From Heliocidaris tuberculata (taxonomy: Eukaryota > Echinodermata > Echinoidea > Camarodonta > Echinometridae): a stretch of DNA of 64,000 nucleotides. Positions 46,071 to 59,675 of the stretch are shown here, piece after piece (the stretch's first letter is position 1; every line of letters begins with the position of its first letter). The stretch covers positions 32,871,771-32,935,770 of the forward strand of contig CM046848.1 in the NCBI GenBank assembly GCA_025618425.1, in the 5' to 3' direction. A program made the translations under genes and the position numbers. The notes under the pieces are model-generated. The model worked only from the letters and a program-made list of their open reading frames with translations. It did not search any database and was not told the origin of the DNA.

Positions 46071-46561
46071 AGAAGCTTTTATCAAATGGTGTTATGTATC
46101 CTGCCAAAACAGGTCCTATTGAAAACTCTCTATATGTTCTAAATGGCAAACACAGAGGAGAAAATTTTGTTGTAAAAGACTTAATTAGATCCCAATTATT
46201 CCTTTCGAAGAGCCAAAGGCTATATTCTGTCAATAATACAGGGTGTAGGAAATACGGCTGATATATAAAGAGGAAACTGTGCACAAATTGACTCCACTTT
46301 ATCCTGCGATCACTCATTCACAGTTACGTTGATCAAGTCGATGAATTATTACCACACAGCAGCTATCCCAAACAAGGATACAAGACTGATTAAGCATGGC
46401 TGAGAGAAAATCATCAGAAGACATAGTCCTGTCTATTTGTGTTCCGAATCATAGTACTTATCATTTTCTATTCTCCTTCTTCAGTTCCAAAAGGAAAAAC
46501 ACATTGTCACAGACGACATCGATAGCCAAAGAATGTCTGTCTGGCTATCACGGGACAGTCA

Positions 46562-46867
46562 CTACAATGATACAGGTGGCTCGTAACCAATATTCCGTGC
46601 CTGGAGGAACGTGTGGAGAAAGTCAAAGGTTGGTCGCTGGCCAGGTTCACTGGTCCAGCACCTTCGCATGAGATTATGAATGTCTTTAGGGCAGTGTGGT
46701 GGCTTGGCTAGATACACTGGCTTGCCATCCTTCTCAAAGAACTGACCAGTGTTCTCAATGACCTGCTCATCGGTGAGCCTGGAGTAAGGTTGCTCCCGAC
46801 ATAGCATCATCACCTCCCACAGCGTCACACCAAAAGCCCATACGTCTGTTTTCGATGTGAATTTGCC
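46562..46867 (-). CDS. DDR: DDR last exon: kinase C-lobe and stop
   Basis: 306 bp; acceptor CCTACCAG, TAG stop at 46564-46562. Codes for [33 protein letters not shown] and [20 protein letters not shown], ending YEPPVSL. It reaches the stop only a few residues after the kinase fold. Confidence 0.97.
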   Translation of the reverse strand, partial: GKFTSKTDVWAFGVTLWEVMMLCREQPYSRLTDEQVIENTGQFFEKDGKPVYLAKPPHCPKDIHNLMRRCWTSEPGQRPTFDFLHTFLQARNIGYEPPVSL

Positions 46868-49800
46868 CTGGTAGGATGGAATGAAAGAAAGCAATGTAAG
46901 ATTAGGATTTGAGAAATAGACTAATGAGTACTCTCCATACATCCTAAATGACAGGTCTGCTCATATAATAATTGCTGCACATTTTTTCCAAGAAAAATTG
47001 AAAAAACAAAAAAACAAATTAATCCCTGGATGATACATATCTCTGCACTAACTACATTATACACTTGCAGGGCCAATGAAAAACTAGCAGGGGTAAGTAA
47101 GTGTATTTGCTCTGTTATGTACACCTCCTCACATGTTTGAAGAATACAATACAGTATTGAATGCAGTGATCTTCTTTCATGCTCTTCAGATTTACCAGAC
47201 GTACACGTAGCAAATACTCCAAAAGCAATAGGTTAAGATTTGAAATATTTTATGAGAGACAATTAGAAATCAATGATTTACATATTTCATGACAAATCCA
47301 AACAAACCGAGACTTAGATATACATGTATATTTCTATCATAATAAAAATAGGCATATTTACAAGTAGTATACTCTCCCAAGCCATCCATCTGATAGGCAA
47401 AACAGCTCTTCCTTCTATCCTATAATAATTGGATGAATACAAATTCCGACTCATGCCAAAGTCAGCGATGCGTATCGTGTAAGATTTCCCGACGAGGCAA
47501 TTTCGGGTGGCAAGATCTCGATGTACAAAGTTCATATTGGAGAGGTATTTCATACCCGATGCTATCTGTGTTGCCATGTAGACAAGTGCACCAACGCTGT
47601 GATGTATGAAAAGATATGAAATACATTTTTGTTTACTAATCACAATTGTAAAAAGAAGACACCTGCAATGGTTTGGTTATGCAACTAGATGGAATAAATA
47701 GCTTGGTAAATACCATCTTGCAAGGAGAAACCAATGGCAGAAGAAAAAGGGGCAGACCAACTAAGACATGGATTGATAACTTTAAGCAGTGGGCGAGAAT
47801 GTCTTTTGAGCTGCTAACTAGAACAGCTGAAGTATGGAAAGTTATGGTGAACCTGTGTCTCAAGATCCATCACACTGTAGTCCCAACTGCCCCAAAGCTA
47901 TGGGACATTCAAACATCCCCTTCTCTCCCAACTTTCAAAAAAACGCCTTCGACAATACCAGACCACCTCTTGGCGTAATGTAATGCTTCTGTAACCATCC
48001 CACTTCACTTTAATAGTCTATGTACTTCTTTTTAAAACCTGTTCTTCGTATTTTTTGTTTGTTTTGTTTGTTTGTTTGTTGTTGTTTTTTTAATCATTTG
48101 TTATGTTCCTTTCAAAGTTATGTTACTATCATTGTATTATAATCCAATGTTATATCTGCATTTTTATTTCTTTTTTCTGTCAAATGTTATGTTACTATCA
48201 TGTACCATATTATTTTTATGTTGTATTTATTTTATTTGTTCGATTTGTATTATAGCAGGGCTCCCTTGTAAAGCTGGCCCTCTGCGGCTCTGAGTGGGAC
48301 AACCCTGCCTTTTATAAAGAAAACGTGAATAAATAAATAAATAGAGATAGATGGCTGGATGGATGGATAGATACATGTAGACAGATAATTGAGACTACAA
48401 AGACACTCAATATATTGAACATCAGCATGTAACTCTTTAAAGGCATTGATTAACTTTGCCCAGGATTGAAAAAAAAAATCACTGTTCTAGCTGATGCTGT
48501 AATCATAATTGCAAACCTTTAGCTCAGACAGGAATCGCCTGAGTTTTATAAGCTGATCGGTCGTTTATATATCAAGATATTTACGACTGAACATTGATGT
48601 CGGGATAGAGTACCACCGAACCCTAAAGAACCCTTACGGTTGGCATACCTCGCTCTATCACAGAATACCGTACGGGCTGGAAACCCGCTCTGAAATCGCC
48701 AAGCGCTGGTGCTTGGTTTTTGTGACTGCAGCGCAGCGAAGAAGCCGAGCGACTTGCGCTAGCGATTGATCGCGATTTTCTCTTTTTTAGGATAGTAAAC
48801 GGGTTCCATTTTCTCTCATACTTTCACATATCCTTAATTATATATGTAGTTAGAGGACTGCACACAATTCACTGGCATTTGAGCTGATTTTACAATTTTT
48901 CACAAAGTTAATCAATCACTTTAAAGAGCCTCAAACCACAGAAAAGTATTTAATTTATAAGTTTGGATTAAAATAGGTTCTCCTTTACACAACAATGCTC
49001 TTCCTATACATAATTCCATATTTTATCATTTGAAATTCACACCTGTAAATTACAAGCTCGGATATATCATTTGTATCTCTGAGATATTCACTTTATGCAT
49101 TCTTTCTAATAATTTGTTTTTGGTTTAACTTTAGTATTTAAAATTTCAAGCATGAACTAGAGCCTGAAAACATGAGGAGACCCGTAGGAGAAAAAATATA
49201 CACAAATGTTACTGATTCCTCAAAAAAATTGAGAGAAAAATTCTGTTGTGTATAACATAACTGATGTCTCCAATCATTAATAAATTGAGCAGATGTGATA
49301 ATTCTTTCCCCAGAAATCTAAATGTCAATAAAGCAATTTAACTCCAATCAGAACATTAACAAAAATGGGAAAAAATATAATTTCATCTTTGACTAACCTA
49401 ATTGATCTAACATTTGCATTGTTGGGTAAATTAGCATTGCAGTTGTTGAGCCCAACCTCGAATCCTTCCCTCTCGTAGAGAAATTGATTAAGGTCGCCAT
49501 TCTCCATATACTCTACTATCATACAGTAAGGTTCGTCCTCCGTACATGCTGCTAGGAGACGTACGATGTTAGGATCACGAAGCTGTGACATTATTTTCAT
49601 CTCTTTCATGAAATCCGCCCTGTGGGAAGAAATAGAAATGAAACACAGTTCATGATATATGAAGCATAATTTACATTGACAAAAATATATAGTGCTCCCT
49701 CTTTGATAGTTTTAACGACCTGCTTTTAGACTGGAAAAAAGGAAAGGTTAAATTAGGATAATGGTGTATTTATTCAGAAACGAATGTCACAGTCCATTGG

Positions 49801-52800
49801 CAGAATGGCACAGTTTTGATAATAACTTATAACATTTGACTTGTAGAATAAAACTCATAAATGCTATGACTGCAACACGTACCCTTGACATGACACACAG
49901 GCAGATATTGTATCATCAAAACTGAGGCTCTGATGAAAAAGTGTAAATTAAATTTAAAAACATATGTATTCCTTTTAGCCAGATAATAACATATCAATAA
50001 TGATCTTAAGTCAATTCATAATAATTACATTTCATTTGTTATGAGACATGTCAAGAAAGCAAAGGAGACTGAGAAGTACCAAGTTTATCCATAATTTTCA
50101 GTTTGTAATACTTTCAGTTACTTTTCATTTGTAGTATTAGCAATTTTGGGGGACCTGGGAGTGACTTGTTCTGGTACATATAAATGCATTCAAGGTGAAT
50201 CTGTCATCAGAAGGAAAATACTTCTACAAAAAGCAAAAATCACTGCAATGTCAACTAAACAAGCTGAGAAATCTTCAACATGTTTGCAACAAAGGTTGTT
50301 TGTCAAAAACTCTCAAATGGTGTGTGACATGGCAAAAGCATTAGCAACATGTTTCTCAAATTCTGCCTAATAAATTAGATCAGAGAGACAAAATTTGATC
50401 CAACTTGGTATCACAAGGTGGAAATTGGTCAATGAGAGATGGTTATTTGAAACATATCTTGTCACCGGATGAAAGAGAACCAAGGATATTTTAGTTCTTT
50501 GTCTGACCATAGCTTTTCGAAAAAGAGAGAAAAACTGACAAACAAAGAAGGCATACAGAATTGGAGCCTTTAATACAGCAGTACATCAACAGATACCAAA
50601 TAGATTTTTGTGCAAGTTAAATTTTTAGTACGATGATGAGTACATACCCATTTCTTATCATTTAACAGATGGATGGAACTACAAAATAAATATGTAGTAA
50701 TCATAAATGATAAGAGGGCGCCACACTATTAAACCTTTCGAGACAAATGACCACATTTTGTGGTTTGGCTCAATAACTTTTGATTCAGAGCTCTAGAAAA
50801 TATACCAGATGCATGAGTAGAAAGAGCAAAAATTTCTACACACATTGTTTCCATTTTTGATGCATGACCATATTGCGTTTGATGCCAGGAATTTTAAAAA
50901 GGAGAATAAGCTTCAAAATCCTTAAATTGGCAACACAATGAGAGGTTCAAAATCACTGTTTTTTAACAAAATTGGCAATTTTTTCAACTTTCAACTAAGT
51001 TTCTAATGATGTATATTGTTTTCAAAGACATTACATTTTGTTAGAACCATGTAGCACTAAACGAAAAATATTATTGTTGCCAATTTGAAGAACAAAATGT
51101 GATCAATTTAGCCCTTAAATAATTCCTGTCTTGAAAGGGTTAAGTATTAGGGGTCTGTGTGTATGAGACCCACTGACATTTTGGGGTCCAGATTGAAATT
51201 TTAGTGATCTCTGTGTACTGGAGCTCTGTTTAGTAAGCCTTGATTACAAGCTACAACATTTTTTTCCCTTAAGATTTCCATCTACCTGGTAAAAAATCCC
51301 CCACTTCTACAAGTCTTACTCTGTAAACAAGTATCCTTCTTTTTCTTTCACTCTCAAATTTCTGTTGTTATAATGTTCTTACTTATCAATTGTCTACTAA
51401 AACCATTTCCGCCACTGTATTGAACACAAATAAACACGGATCCTAACCGCATCCTATATCAAAGATTCTCATAGCCTGTTCACACTGCAGGAAAGTTATA
51501 CAAAATTTGTGTAAAGAAACGTTATATAAGGAATCATTGTATGGTGAAAGAGGTGTATACGCGTGAAAAATTATCGTATGAAGAAACATTGTGTAAAGAA
51601 ACTTATTAAGGTTAGCTGACACCATATGTTTAGTATAAAGTTACATCATGGGCAGCGCTGGGGCATACAGAATTACAAGGGACTGGTCATATCAGTGTGC
51701 AAACAAAATAAGTCCTGCCCAGTTTTCTTGTTTTTGTATGATAAAACATTAACACAGGTAGGGGATCCTGAGTTTTTGTTCGAAACGATGCTTGAACATT
51801 CATTTGCTATACAAAGTTTTGTTATAAGACATTTTGTTATACGAAGTTCATACTAGAAAAAATTAATTATCTATCGCACAGCTATACAGTTTTCATACAG
51901 CTATACAATGAATCTTGGTAGTCTAAATGGGGGGTCAATTACATGTTACAGTCATCATGTTCAGGACAAGCAATCATTCCAGCACGTAACATCCACCAAT
52001 CAAACATTAACCAGTATACATCATCCTCCAAAGCCAGGCGGGACACAATGCGTCATGTGTTCTCAAAGGTCTGGCGAAACAATCTGATCAGGATTTGAGC
52101 GTTTTCACACAAATCAAGCATCGGCTGGATGTCGCATGGTAAAACAATCAGCATCAGAAAAGGACTTGTTGTGACTTCAAAACTATTTCCTGGATTTTTG
52201 TGAGGGAAATAGCGTCTTCTGTGAGACAGATAGGCTGGTGGCTAAATTGGTTCAGAGGGGTAAGAGTTAAAGCTAATTATTGGGATGTGACCCTTCCGGG
52301 ACCTTAGAATCTAGATTTGTCTAGCGCATGCAGACATCATGGTTAACAGCATACTGACAGTTCTTGGTGGGACCAGCAGATCTTCGATGGAAATAGAGTA
52401 ATGGGTTATTCTTTACAAGGTTGAACTCTTCTATGTGCTTGGTGGAAAATATCAATAAAAGTAATGGTGAAGCAAGTGGTATTAGTAACACAAGCAGAAG
52501 GAATAATTCAAAATGATAGAGGAAGCAGGAGTAAGAGAAAAAGGAGAAAGTAAAGAAATAATGAAGAAGAGTTAGAAGAGAGAGAAAAAAGACAGACAAT
52601 AAGGACTAAGATAAAGTAGATATAGAAGACAGGGGAAAAAAAGACATGGAAATTATAGACAATATAGAAGATGAAAGAAAATATTAAAGAAAGAAGATGA
52701 AGAAGAACAAAAAAGACAAAGAAGGAGAAAAAGACAGAGAAGCAGGAGATAAGGACAAAAAGAAAAAATTAAAAAAAGGTAGAACAAGATGAAAAGGGAA

Positions 52801-55800
52801 AAAGAAATGGTCAAATAGGAAAAAATGGGAAGAAAAGAAAAAAAAAAAGAAAATTAGTAGAATACAAAAAAAAAAGGACGGAAGAGAAGAATATGAAGGA
52901 CAAGAACCATACGTGGTAAAATAAGAATGAAAAGAAGAAAATGAAAACGGTATGGGATAGATCAAGTGAGGAAATACAGAAAGCATGTAGAAAATACAAG
53001 GGAAATATGAAAATATAAGAACAGCTGATATAAAGGTAGCTAAATCCTGTATGGATATATAAAGCACCTACAGTAAGTGCATAAGTAAACAATCTGCATA
53101 GAAATCTTTATAAACTCACCTGGCATTTTTTGAAGCATCTTTTCTTAGCATTTTCACAGCAACCAGAGTCCTTTCACCCTTGTTTTTATTTTCAAATGGA
53201 AATCCATTTCCAATATAATCTTGAATATCCTCTGCCTCACATAAATGAACCTATATAAGAAGACAACATATATGAAAAAAAATTCTAAGTTATCTAGTCT
53301 GTGTCTTGTGATAGATGTGTACCTAGTACATTATAATCATGTCTCTTCTTTTAAAGTGCATATAGAGACAAACATAAAATATGTGTTGTGTTGGTTTACA
53401 CTGAATATAGTTCTGGGAAGGGGAAAACAGTCATTGAACCAAAATTTAACATCATTTGCCAACATCTTTTCACAATGCACTCCTCAAACAGTATGCAGAA
53501 AATATGATAAATACCAAAAATACAGCAAAAATGGGACAAAAATATTTCAGCCAAAGCTGAGCAACATTCTCAGCATATAATTACAAAGTAGAAGAGCAAA
53601 TTACTCAAAACAAAACATTATGCTTTCCTATAGTGGTTATCAAGCCTCTAGTCTGAAAGAGGTGCTTAAATGACATATCTGAGACGCTGTGATGAGCAAA
53701 GCAAGTCACACCTACCTCGCCAAACATCCCTTCTCCAAGTAACTCCAGAAAGTTGAGTTGTGACCTGGGGTACTCTGGGCAGGGTAGCCGGCTATTGTTC
53801 AGTTTCTCCATGCATTGTGATGGCACACCGTATATTGTGTTTCCCGAGACACCCTGGAGTAATGCAACACAACATAAAGTTGACTTTATATACATGAACA
53901 TGTACATGAAGTACACATACAGTTGACCTTGCATAACTTGAAGTCGCATAAGTCGAACTTTCCCCAACTCGAATCAGTTTTTTTAAAACCAAACTATGCA
54001 AAACATGTGTTATTTACATTTTCTAAGTTGAATTTTGCATAAGTCAAACTATTTGTTGTGGTCCCAACAGATTTGACTTATGCAAAGTTAACTGTATTTG
54101 CTTATTGCAATGTCAAGGACATCTGATGAACGTGCACATACACTGCATTGAAGCCATTGCACCTCTGTTCAATACGACATGGTTTTCTCAAAGCACACAT
54201 CCCTATGGGTCCCTATTACATTAATTTCATTATGGTAGTAATGTTATGGTAGTAATGGAATGGTAACATTGTAAATGTGCAATGCATGTAGGAAGAAAAT
54301 TAACACATTACATCACATTACATTAAAGAAATTTTCCAAAACATTGGGTTTAATGATTCTTTCAGTTCTTACTAACCAGCTGCAAATCACTTAAGCCTTA
54401 ATATGGTACATATCTAAACTGCCTCAACTTAGGTTCTGTATGAAGTGAGGGAGACAGAGAGGATATTCTACACACTCCATCAAACTCACTTTTGGAGACA
54501 GAGAGAAAAAGGGCATTTAAGAATTCAAGTTCTTACCTGTATATTGATAAGATCTGTTTCTGCATAATGTTGTAGCATATGTTTATCTTTGTATGTACAT
54601 GTTGGGTTCTCGGGCTCTGCGTATATCCTAGATGACTCTGACACTGAAAAGGGGAAAGAAAAACCAGATGTAGAAAAGAGAATTTTATGACTAAACAATG
54701 TTCCTCTCTTTAAAACCCTTTCAAATGACCACATTCTGTGATTTGGCTCAATAGCTTTTGATTCAAAGCCCTAAAAAAATTAACGAGATACATGAGTAGA
54801 AAGAGCAAAAATTTCTGCACACAGTGTCCATTTTTGTTGCATCGCCATATTGCATTTGATGCCAGGAAATTTATAAAGGAGGATAAGCTTTAAAATCCTT
54901 AAATTGGCAACAAATTTAACAAATCATTTTTTTAATCAAAATTGGCAATTTTTTCAACTTTTCATCAAAGTTCTTAACCATGTATGTTGTTTTCAAAGAC
55001 ATTACCTTTTATTAGAACCATGTTGCATTAAAAGATTTCATTACTGTTGCCAATTTGAAGAACAAAATGAGTTCAATTAAGCCCTTATATAATTCCTGTC
55101 CTGAAAAGGGTAATTTGAATAGAGCGCATCCACTGATGAAATACAAGTAATATCTATGATTGTTTGAAGTCTTCACATCTTCATAAAAGTGGGATAATCT
55201 TCATTCCAAATTTGGGGCCCATGAGGGATCTAACAACAATTTCACAAAGGGGAACATTATAAAACCTTTCTCACAGTATACATTACAGTCCTTAATGAGT
55301 ACTGCTATCTATACGGGTGCTTATGGGATAATGGGAGGAATGAATGTAAAGAAATTTTGAAATGTTGGTGTTACACATTTTTACACAAAGTATGATATAT
55401 TCATGATAGGATAAAACAGCATAGAGTAAAACAGCACATAAGAGTCTAATAAATCTATGTTTGAATAAAACAGCCTTTCAAGACTCAAGATCGCCTTAAT
55501 GAGTACTGCTATCTATACGGGTGCTTATGGGATAATGGGAGGAATGAATGTAAAGAAATTTTGAAATGTTGGTGTTACACATTTTTACACAAAGTATGAT
55601 ATATTCATGATAGGATAAAACAGCATAGAGTAAAACAGCACATAAGAGTCCAATAAATCTATGTTTGAATAAAACAGCCTTTCAAGACTCAAGATCGGCT
55701 TAAAAGGGACCTGCCCCATCATGCATGACAAGCTCACCATTATCCAATTCATCATCACTCTCTACCATCATGTTATCAATCACATGGTACTGTGGCTCAT

Positions 55801-58800
55801 CGTCGGGATGCGTGATCTGGTACGTCGGGTTCGACCGCCGACTCGGTACCGTCGTCATGGTGGTGATGGTGGGGTGGTTATTGATGGTGGCCCCGCCCCC
55901 GTTGCAGTTAGCCTCAAAGGCGAGGGTCGGGAGGCGGTGCTTGAGCTTGATGTACTTGCGTCGGTAGAGGAAGAGGAGGAGGGCGAAAAGTAGAACAAGG
56001 AGAAGGAGGACAGTCACAACCACACTGATGACGGTACCGATCGGTGATCCATTGGTGGGGGTGTTAGATACTCCTCCTGTATTTCAAAGAAGCAGAATGA
56101 TAATAATGTAAATCACCTATAAACAGGAATCACATAAGTTCTTTCAGAAGTGACAAGTTTGGGTATCAAAATACCTGCTTTAAAATTTGTACTTTTAAGT
56201 AGTAGAATGATACAAATGATTATTATTATGTGACTGAAAGGAAAGAAAAGAAGTTTCACTATTTATCTACTTTAACCATAACTAAAAGAAAAACAAAACA
56301 TGTTTTAGATGTAGGAATACATTTTGCCTTGGTCTGAGAGATAACAATATCAGGGGCCCGTTGCACAAAACTTGCGTTTGAACGCAACTCAGGAAAATCA
56401 AACGCAACTTTATTTTCAGCCAATCAGAAGTGCGCATTAAGGACTTGCGTTTGATTTTTAGGAGTTGCGATTAAACGCAAGTTTTGTGCAACGGGCCCCA
56501 GGACTGATGCTGGAAGAGAAGACTGATCAAAGAAAACACAAGAAAGAAGACCTCACCATCTGATTTCTTGGTAGAGCTGATAAGATTAGGTTTCTGGGTT
56601 CCATTCCCAGTCTGTGGAATGACATAGTCTGCATCCGTAGTGGACACTGTCGTGTGATCAACAGGACCTGATCAATACAAAATGGTCAATGCAAATTAGT
56701 TTCTAATCCATAATTACTGTAAATATCACATACTTTTAAAAATATTTACTGGTCATGTTCATCACTACTTCCTGCTGTCAAGTGTGCAATATCATAGGTC
56801 ATAATCTAAGAGGTTCTGGTTCTCACTAATTATATACACTCCTCCTTCAACTGCCTCATGGTGTTTATTGCAAACACCATTTTGTTTGTTACAATTGTTG
56901 TTACAATTTCGTTGTTACAATTTTGTACTAGCAATATACTCTACTGAAATTTTCTTCTCTCTTTTCTTCATACTGCACCAGTCTAAAATTTGAATTTGCA
57001 CAACGAAATTCAATAACAACTAATAAACAAAAAACAATAGCAATGAAAGTAATATACTACTAGGCAACAGCTATACTAAATGTTGTAAAAAAAAATCATG
57101 GCAAGTGTACACCAATTTGAAGCACCTTGTATTTATTGTACATTGGGATTTTCTTACTTGAAATTTCATTGTGCTCTTCTTTTAAAGTGACAGTAAATTG
57201 AAGCTCCTAATGGTGCCATCTTTCAACAGGATTTGAAAAGTATCTGTGCCTCTAATTTTCCCATCATGCCCCATTCTAGTTTGTAGAAGCTTTAGAATGT
57301 ATCTGTAGGCAATTTTTCACATGTGCAACGTCAAAAATAATAGTTTGAAATATAAAATGTGCCTATCTTCCAAACAGCTGTTAGTCAAAATTCAAAATAA
57401 AATGCAATTAATTTTCAAATTATAATTATCTCAATTTAGCAGTTACTGGAAGGTGGCGCTGTTCAGGTTTTTCCAGTTTAATGCCATTTTAACTTTCATG
57501 TTTTCTCAACTCATAGTCTTCAAAATACGGTTCCATGACATTTGCTCCTGTGACAATTGCTCCGGTCTAACTTTGCCATGTTAATCCTAATCATAAAACT
57601 AACCCTCACCCTAATCCTAATCTTCACATTGTCCTGAACAAAAAACCAAATCATGACCTTGACCTTAACCTTTGACCTTTTGAGATATGGACAGCGGAGC
57701 AAATGTTGCAGGAGCAAATGTTGTGTCACTCAAAATACACCATTCTACACACTGTAATGCAAGTAAAACATTGAACAAGAAAGGAGGATAAGGACAACTT
57801 AACATGGAAATTAAAAAAAAAACCAAAAAAAACAACATATTATATTGTGATGATCTTGTTAGTTTAAAAGAAGAAGAATAGAAATGCATTTTGAAATGGT
57901 TAGCACAATAACTGCATGAAAATAACAGTAGCTTGATCCTTCACTCTTTAACCAAACTAAAAGCACATGACTGAATCATAACATTTGAAAAATAAAAAGG
58001 TGGCTATTCATACATTTTTTAAAAATTGTTCTTAGCTGGGATAGAACACCATTTGTGAAAACTATCTGTTAAAATTACAGACAACAAGAACCCTGCAAAA
58101 ACATGATTAATGTTATAAAGGGCTGTTATTCTTACTGTATATTTAGATATCGGTAAAAGTGCAATATACATGTATGTCAGAGAGTTGACAGCAACTATGT
58201 CATGAACTTGGCATGCTTATCTCAAGGCCACATAAATGAAAGTTGGCAGGAGGAATCCCAAACGAAAGCTTTCCATACTTAAAGGGAAACATAACTTTGA
58301 TGCAACGTTGCTTTTGGGTGTGAGTAGAACCATGGATGAAACTGAAACTGTTCTTACTGTTTCATGTTGATCATCATCAAACAATGGATCTCAAAGTTCA
58401 TGTATCATAAATCTTTGTTTGTTTGGAAATAAAATCCAATTTTTCACTTTAAAGCTCATGGACAGTTTTGGTAGCAAAAAGGAAATTGGAAAGAAACATG
58501 TTCATTATAGTCTCATTATAGTTCTCCTTGTATCAAAAGAGGTTTGTACAAGATCATGTGGTATTCCATCAATGATTTCCAATGAATTTTAGAGTAAATA
58601 TCTGTAAGGAAACCTAGATCACGGTAACATACTGCCCAACGCTATTGGACCTTTCCACCCGATGGCTCCCTACGCAACAGTCTTGGGGTTTCGCATGGAG
58701 ATAGCATGTGTGTCACTGTGTGTGGAATAAACATAATCGTCAGAGGTTTTTGCATGCGTTATAGTATATAGTCCACGCTACCGTTGTCGGGAGTTTATAT

Positions 58801-59627
58801 CCATGGCCCAGTATATAAATTATTTTTTACCTCTAGTCTCACTTGTAAAATATTTCACTTTAGGAGGTGAAATCTTCACAGCATCTCAGTATTGATAGTA
58901 TCTTGCTACTTATCAAAAAAAAAATCCAAGAAATCTGACGAAAACATTACATTATCTTTAATTATGCCAGATTTATTATTTCCTAACAGAGTACATGTGA
59001 TAACAAGTTTTTTATGCTATACGAGAATTTCAACAAGAAAATAGGATTTTATTATATAACTGGATGAAATAGGTGAGAGAGGGAGGGGAGGAGAATTAAA
59101 GATGTAATGTATTGTTGGGTTAGAATGATATACTTGATTAAGCATGAATTAATATGGAAAGAATATGGACACAAGCATAAGAATGGTTTATGCAAACCCA
59201 ATGCATGACAGAGATCAGGTGAAAGGGCAAGAGGGAAAAGATAGCATAAGTTGCAGAAAAGAGAGTTTAAAAATTTGTGGTAACAATGGCAGTGGAAATG
59301 GGAAAGATAGTTCCATAGAACTTGTGAGAAACATGATCAGAAAATGAAATAGTAGAAATCAGCTATTGGCATCAACATCAAGAATACAGATGAGATAAAT
59401 TAGTGTTTGAAAGAAGATAATAAATATGATGACTCGTGAAGAAGGAAATTGGCTATAAACTGCAAGGAGATGAATTTATCTTTCAGTTCAAACTGAAAAG
59501 AAAGCTTTTAAAACAATGATTGTGTGATTAATCTTTCATACCTGTTCTTGATTAACACTGTCAACCCGGTCAACCCAGGAAAGAGAGGGAGGTAGAGAAG
59601 ATACAATGAAGAAAGGCACAGAAACAA

Positions 59628-59675
<48 letters not shown>

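Noticed and set aside
52684..53092. Phe/Ser-rich minus-strand reading frames
   Set aside because: They are translations of the purine tract; no splice sites in frame with DDR and no family features.
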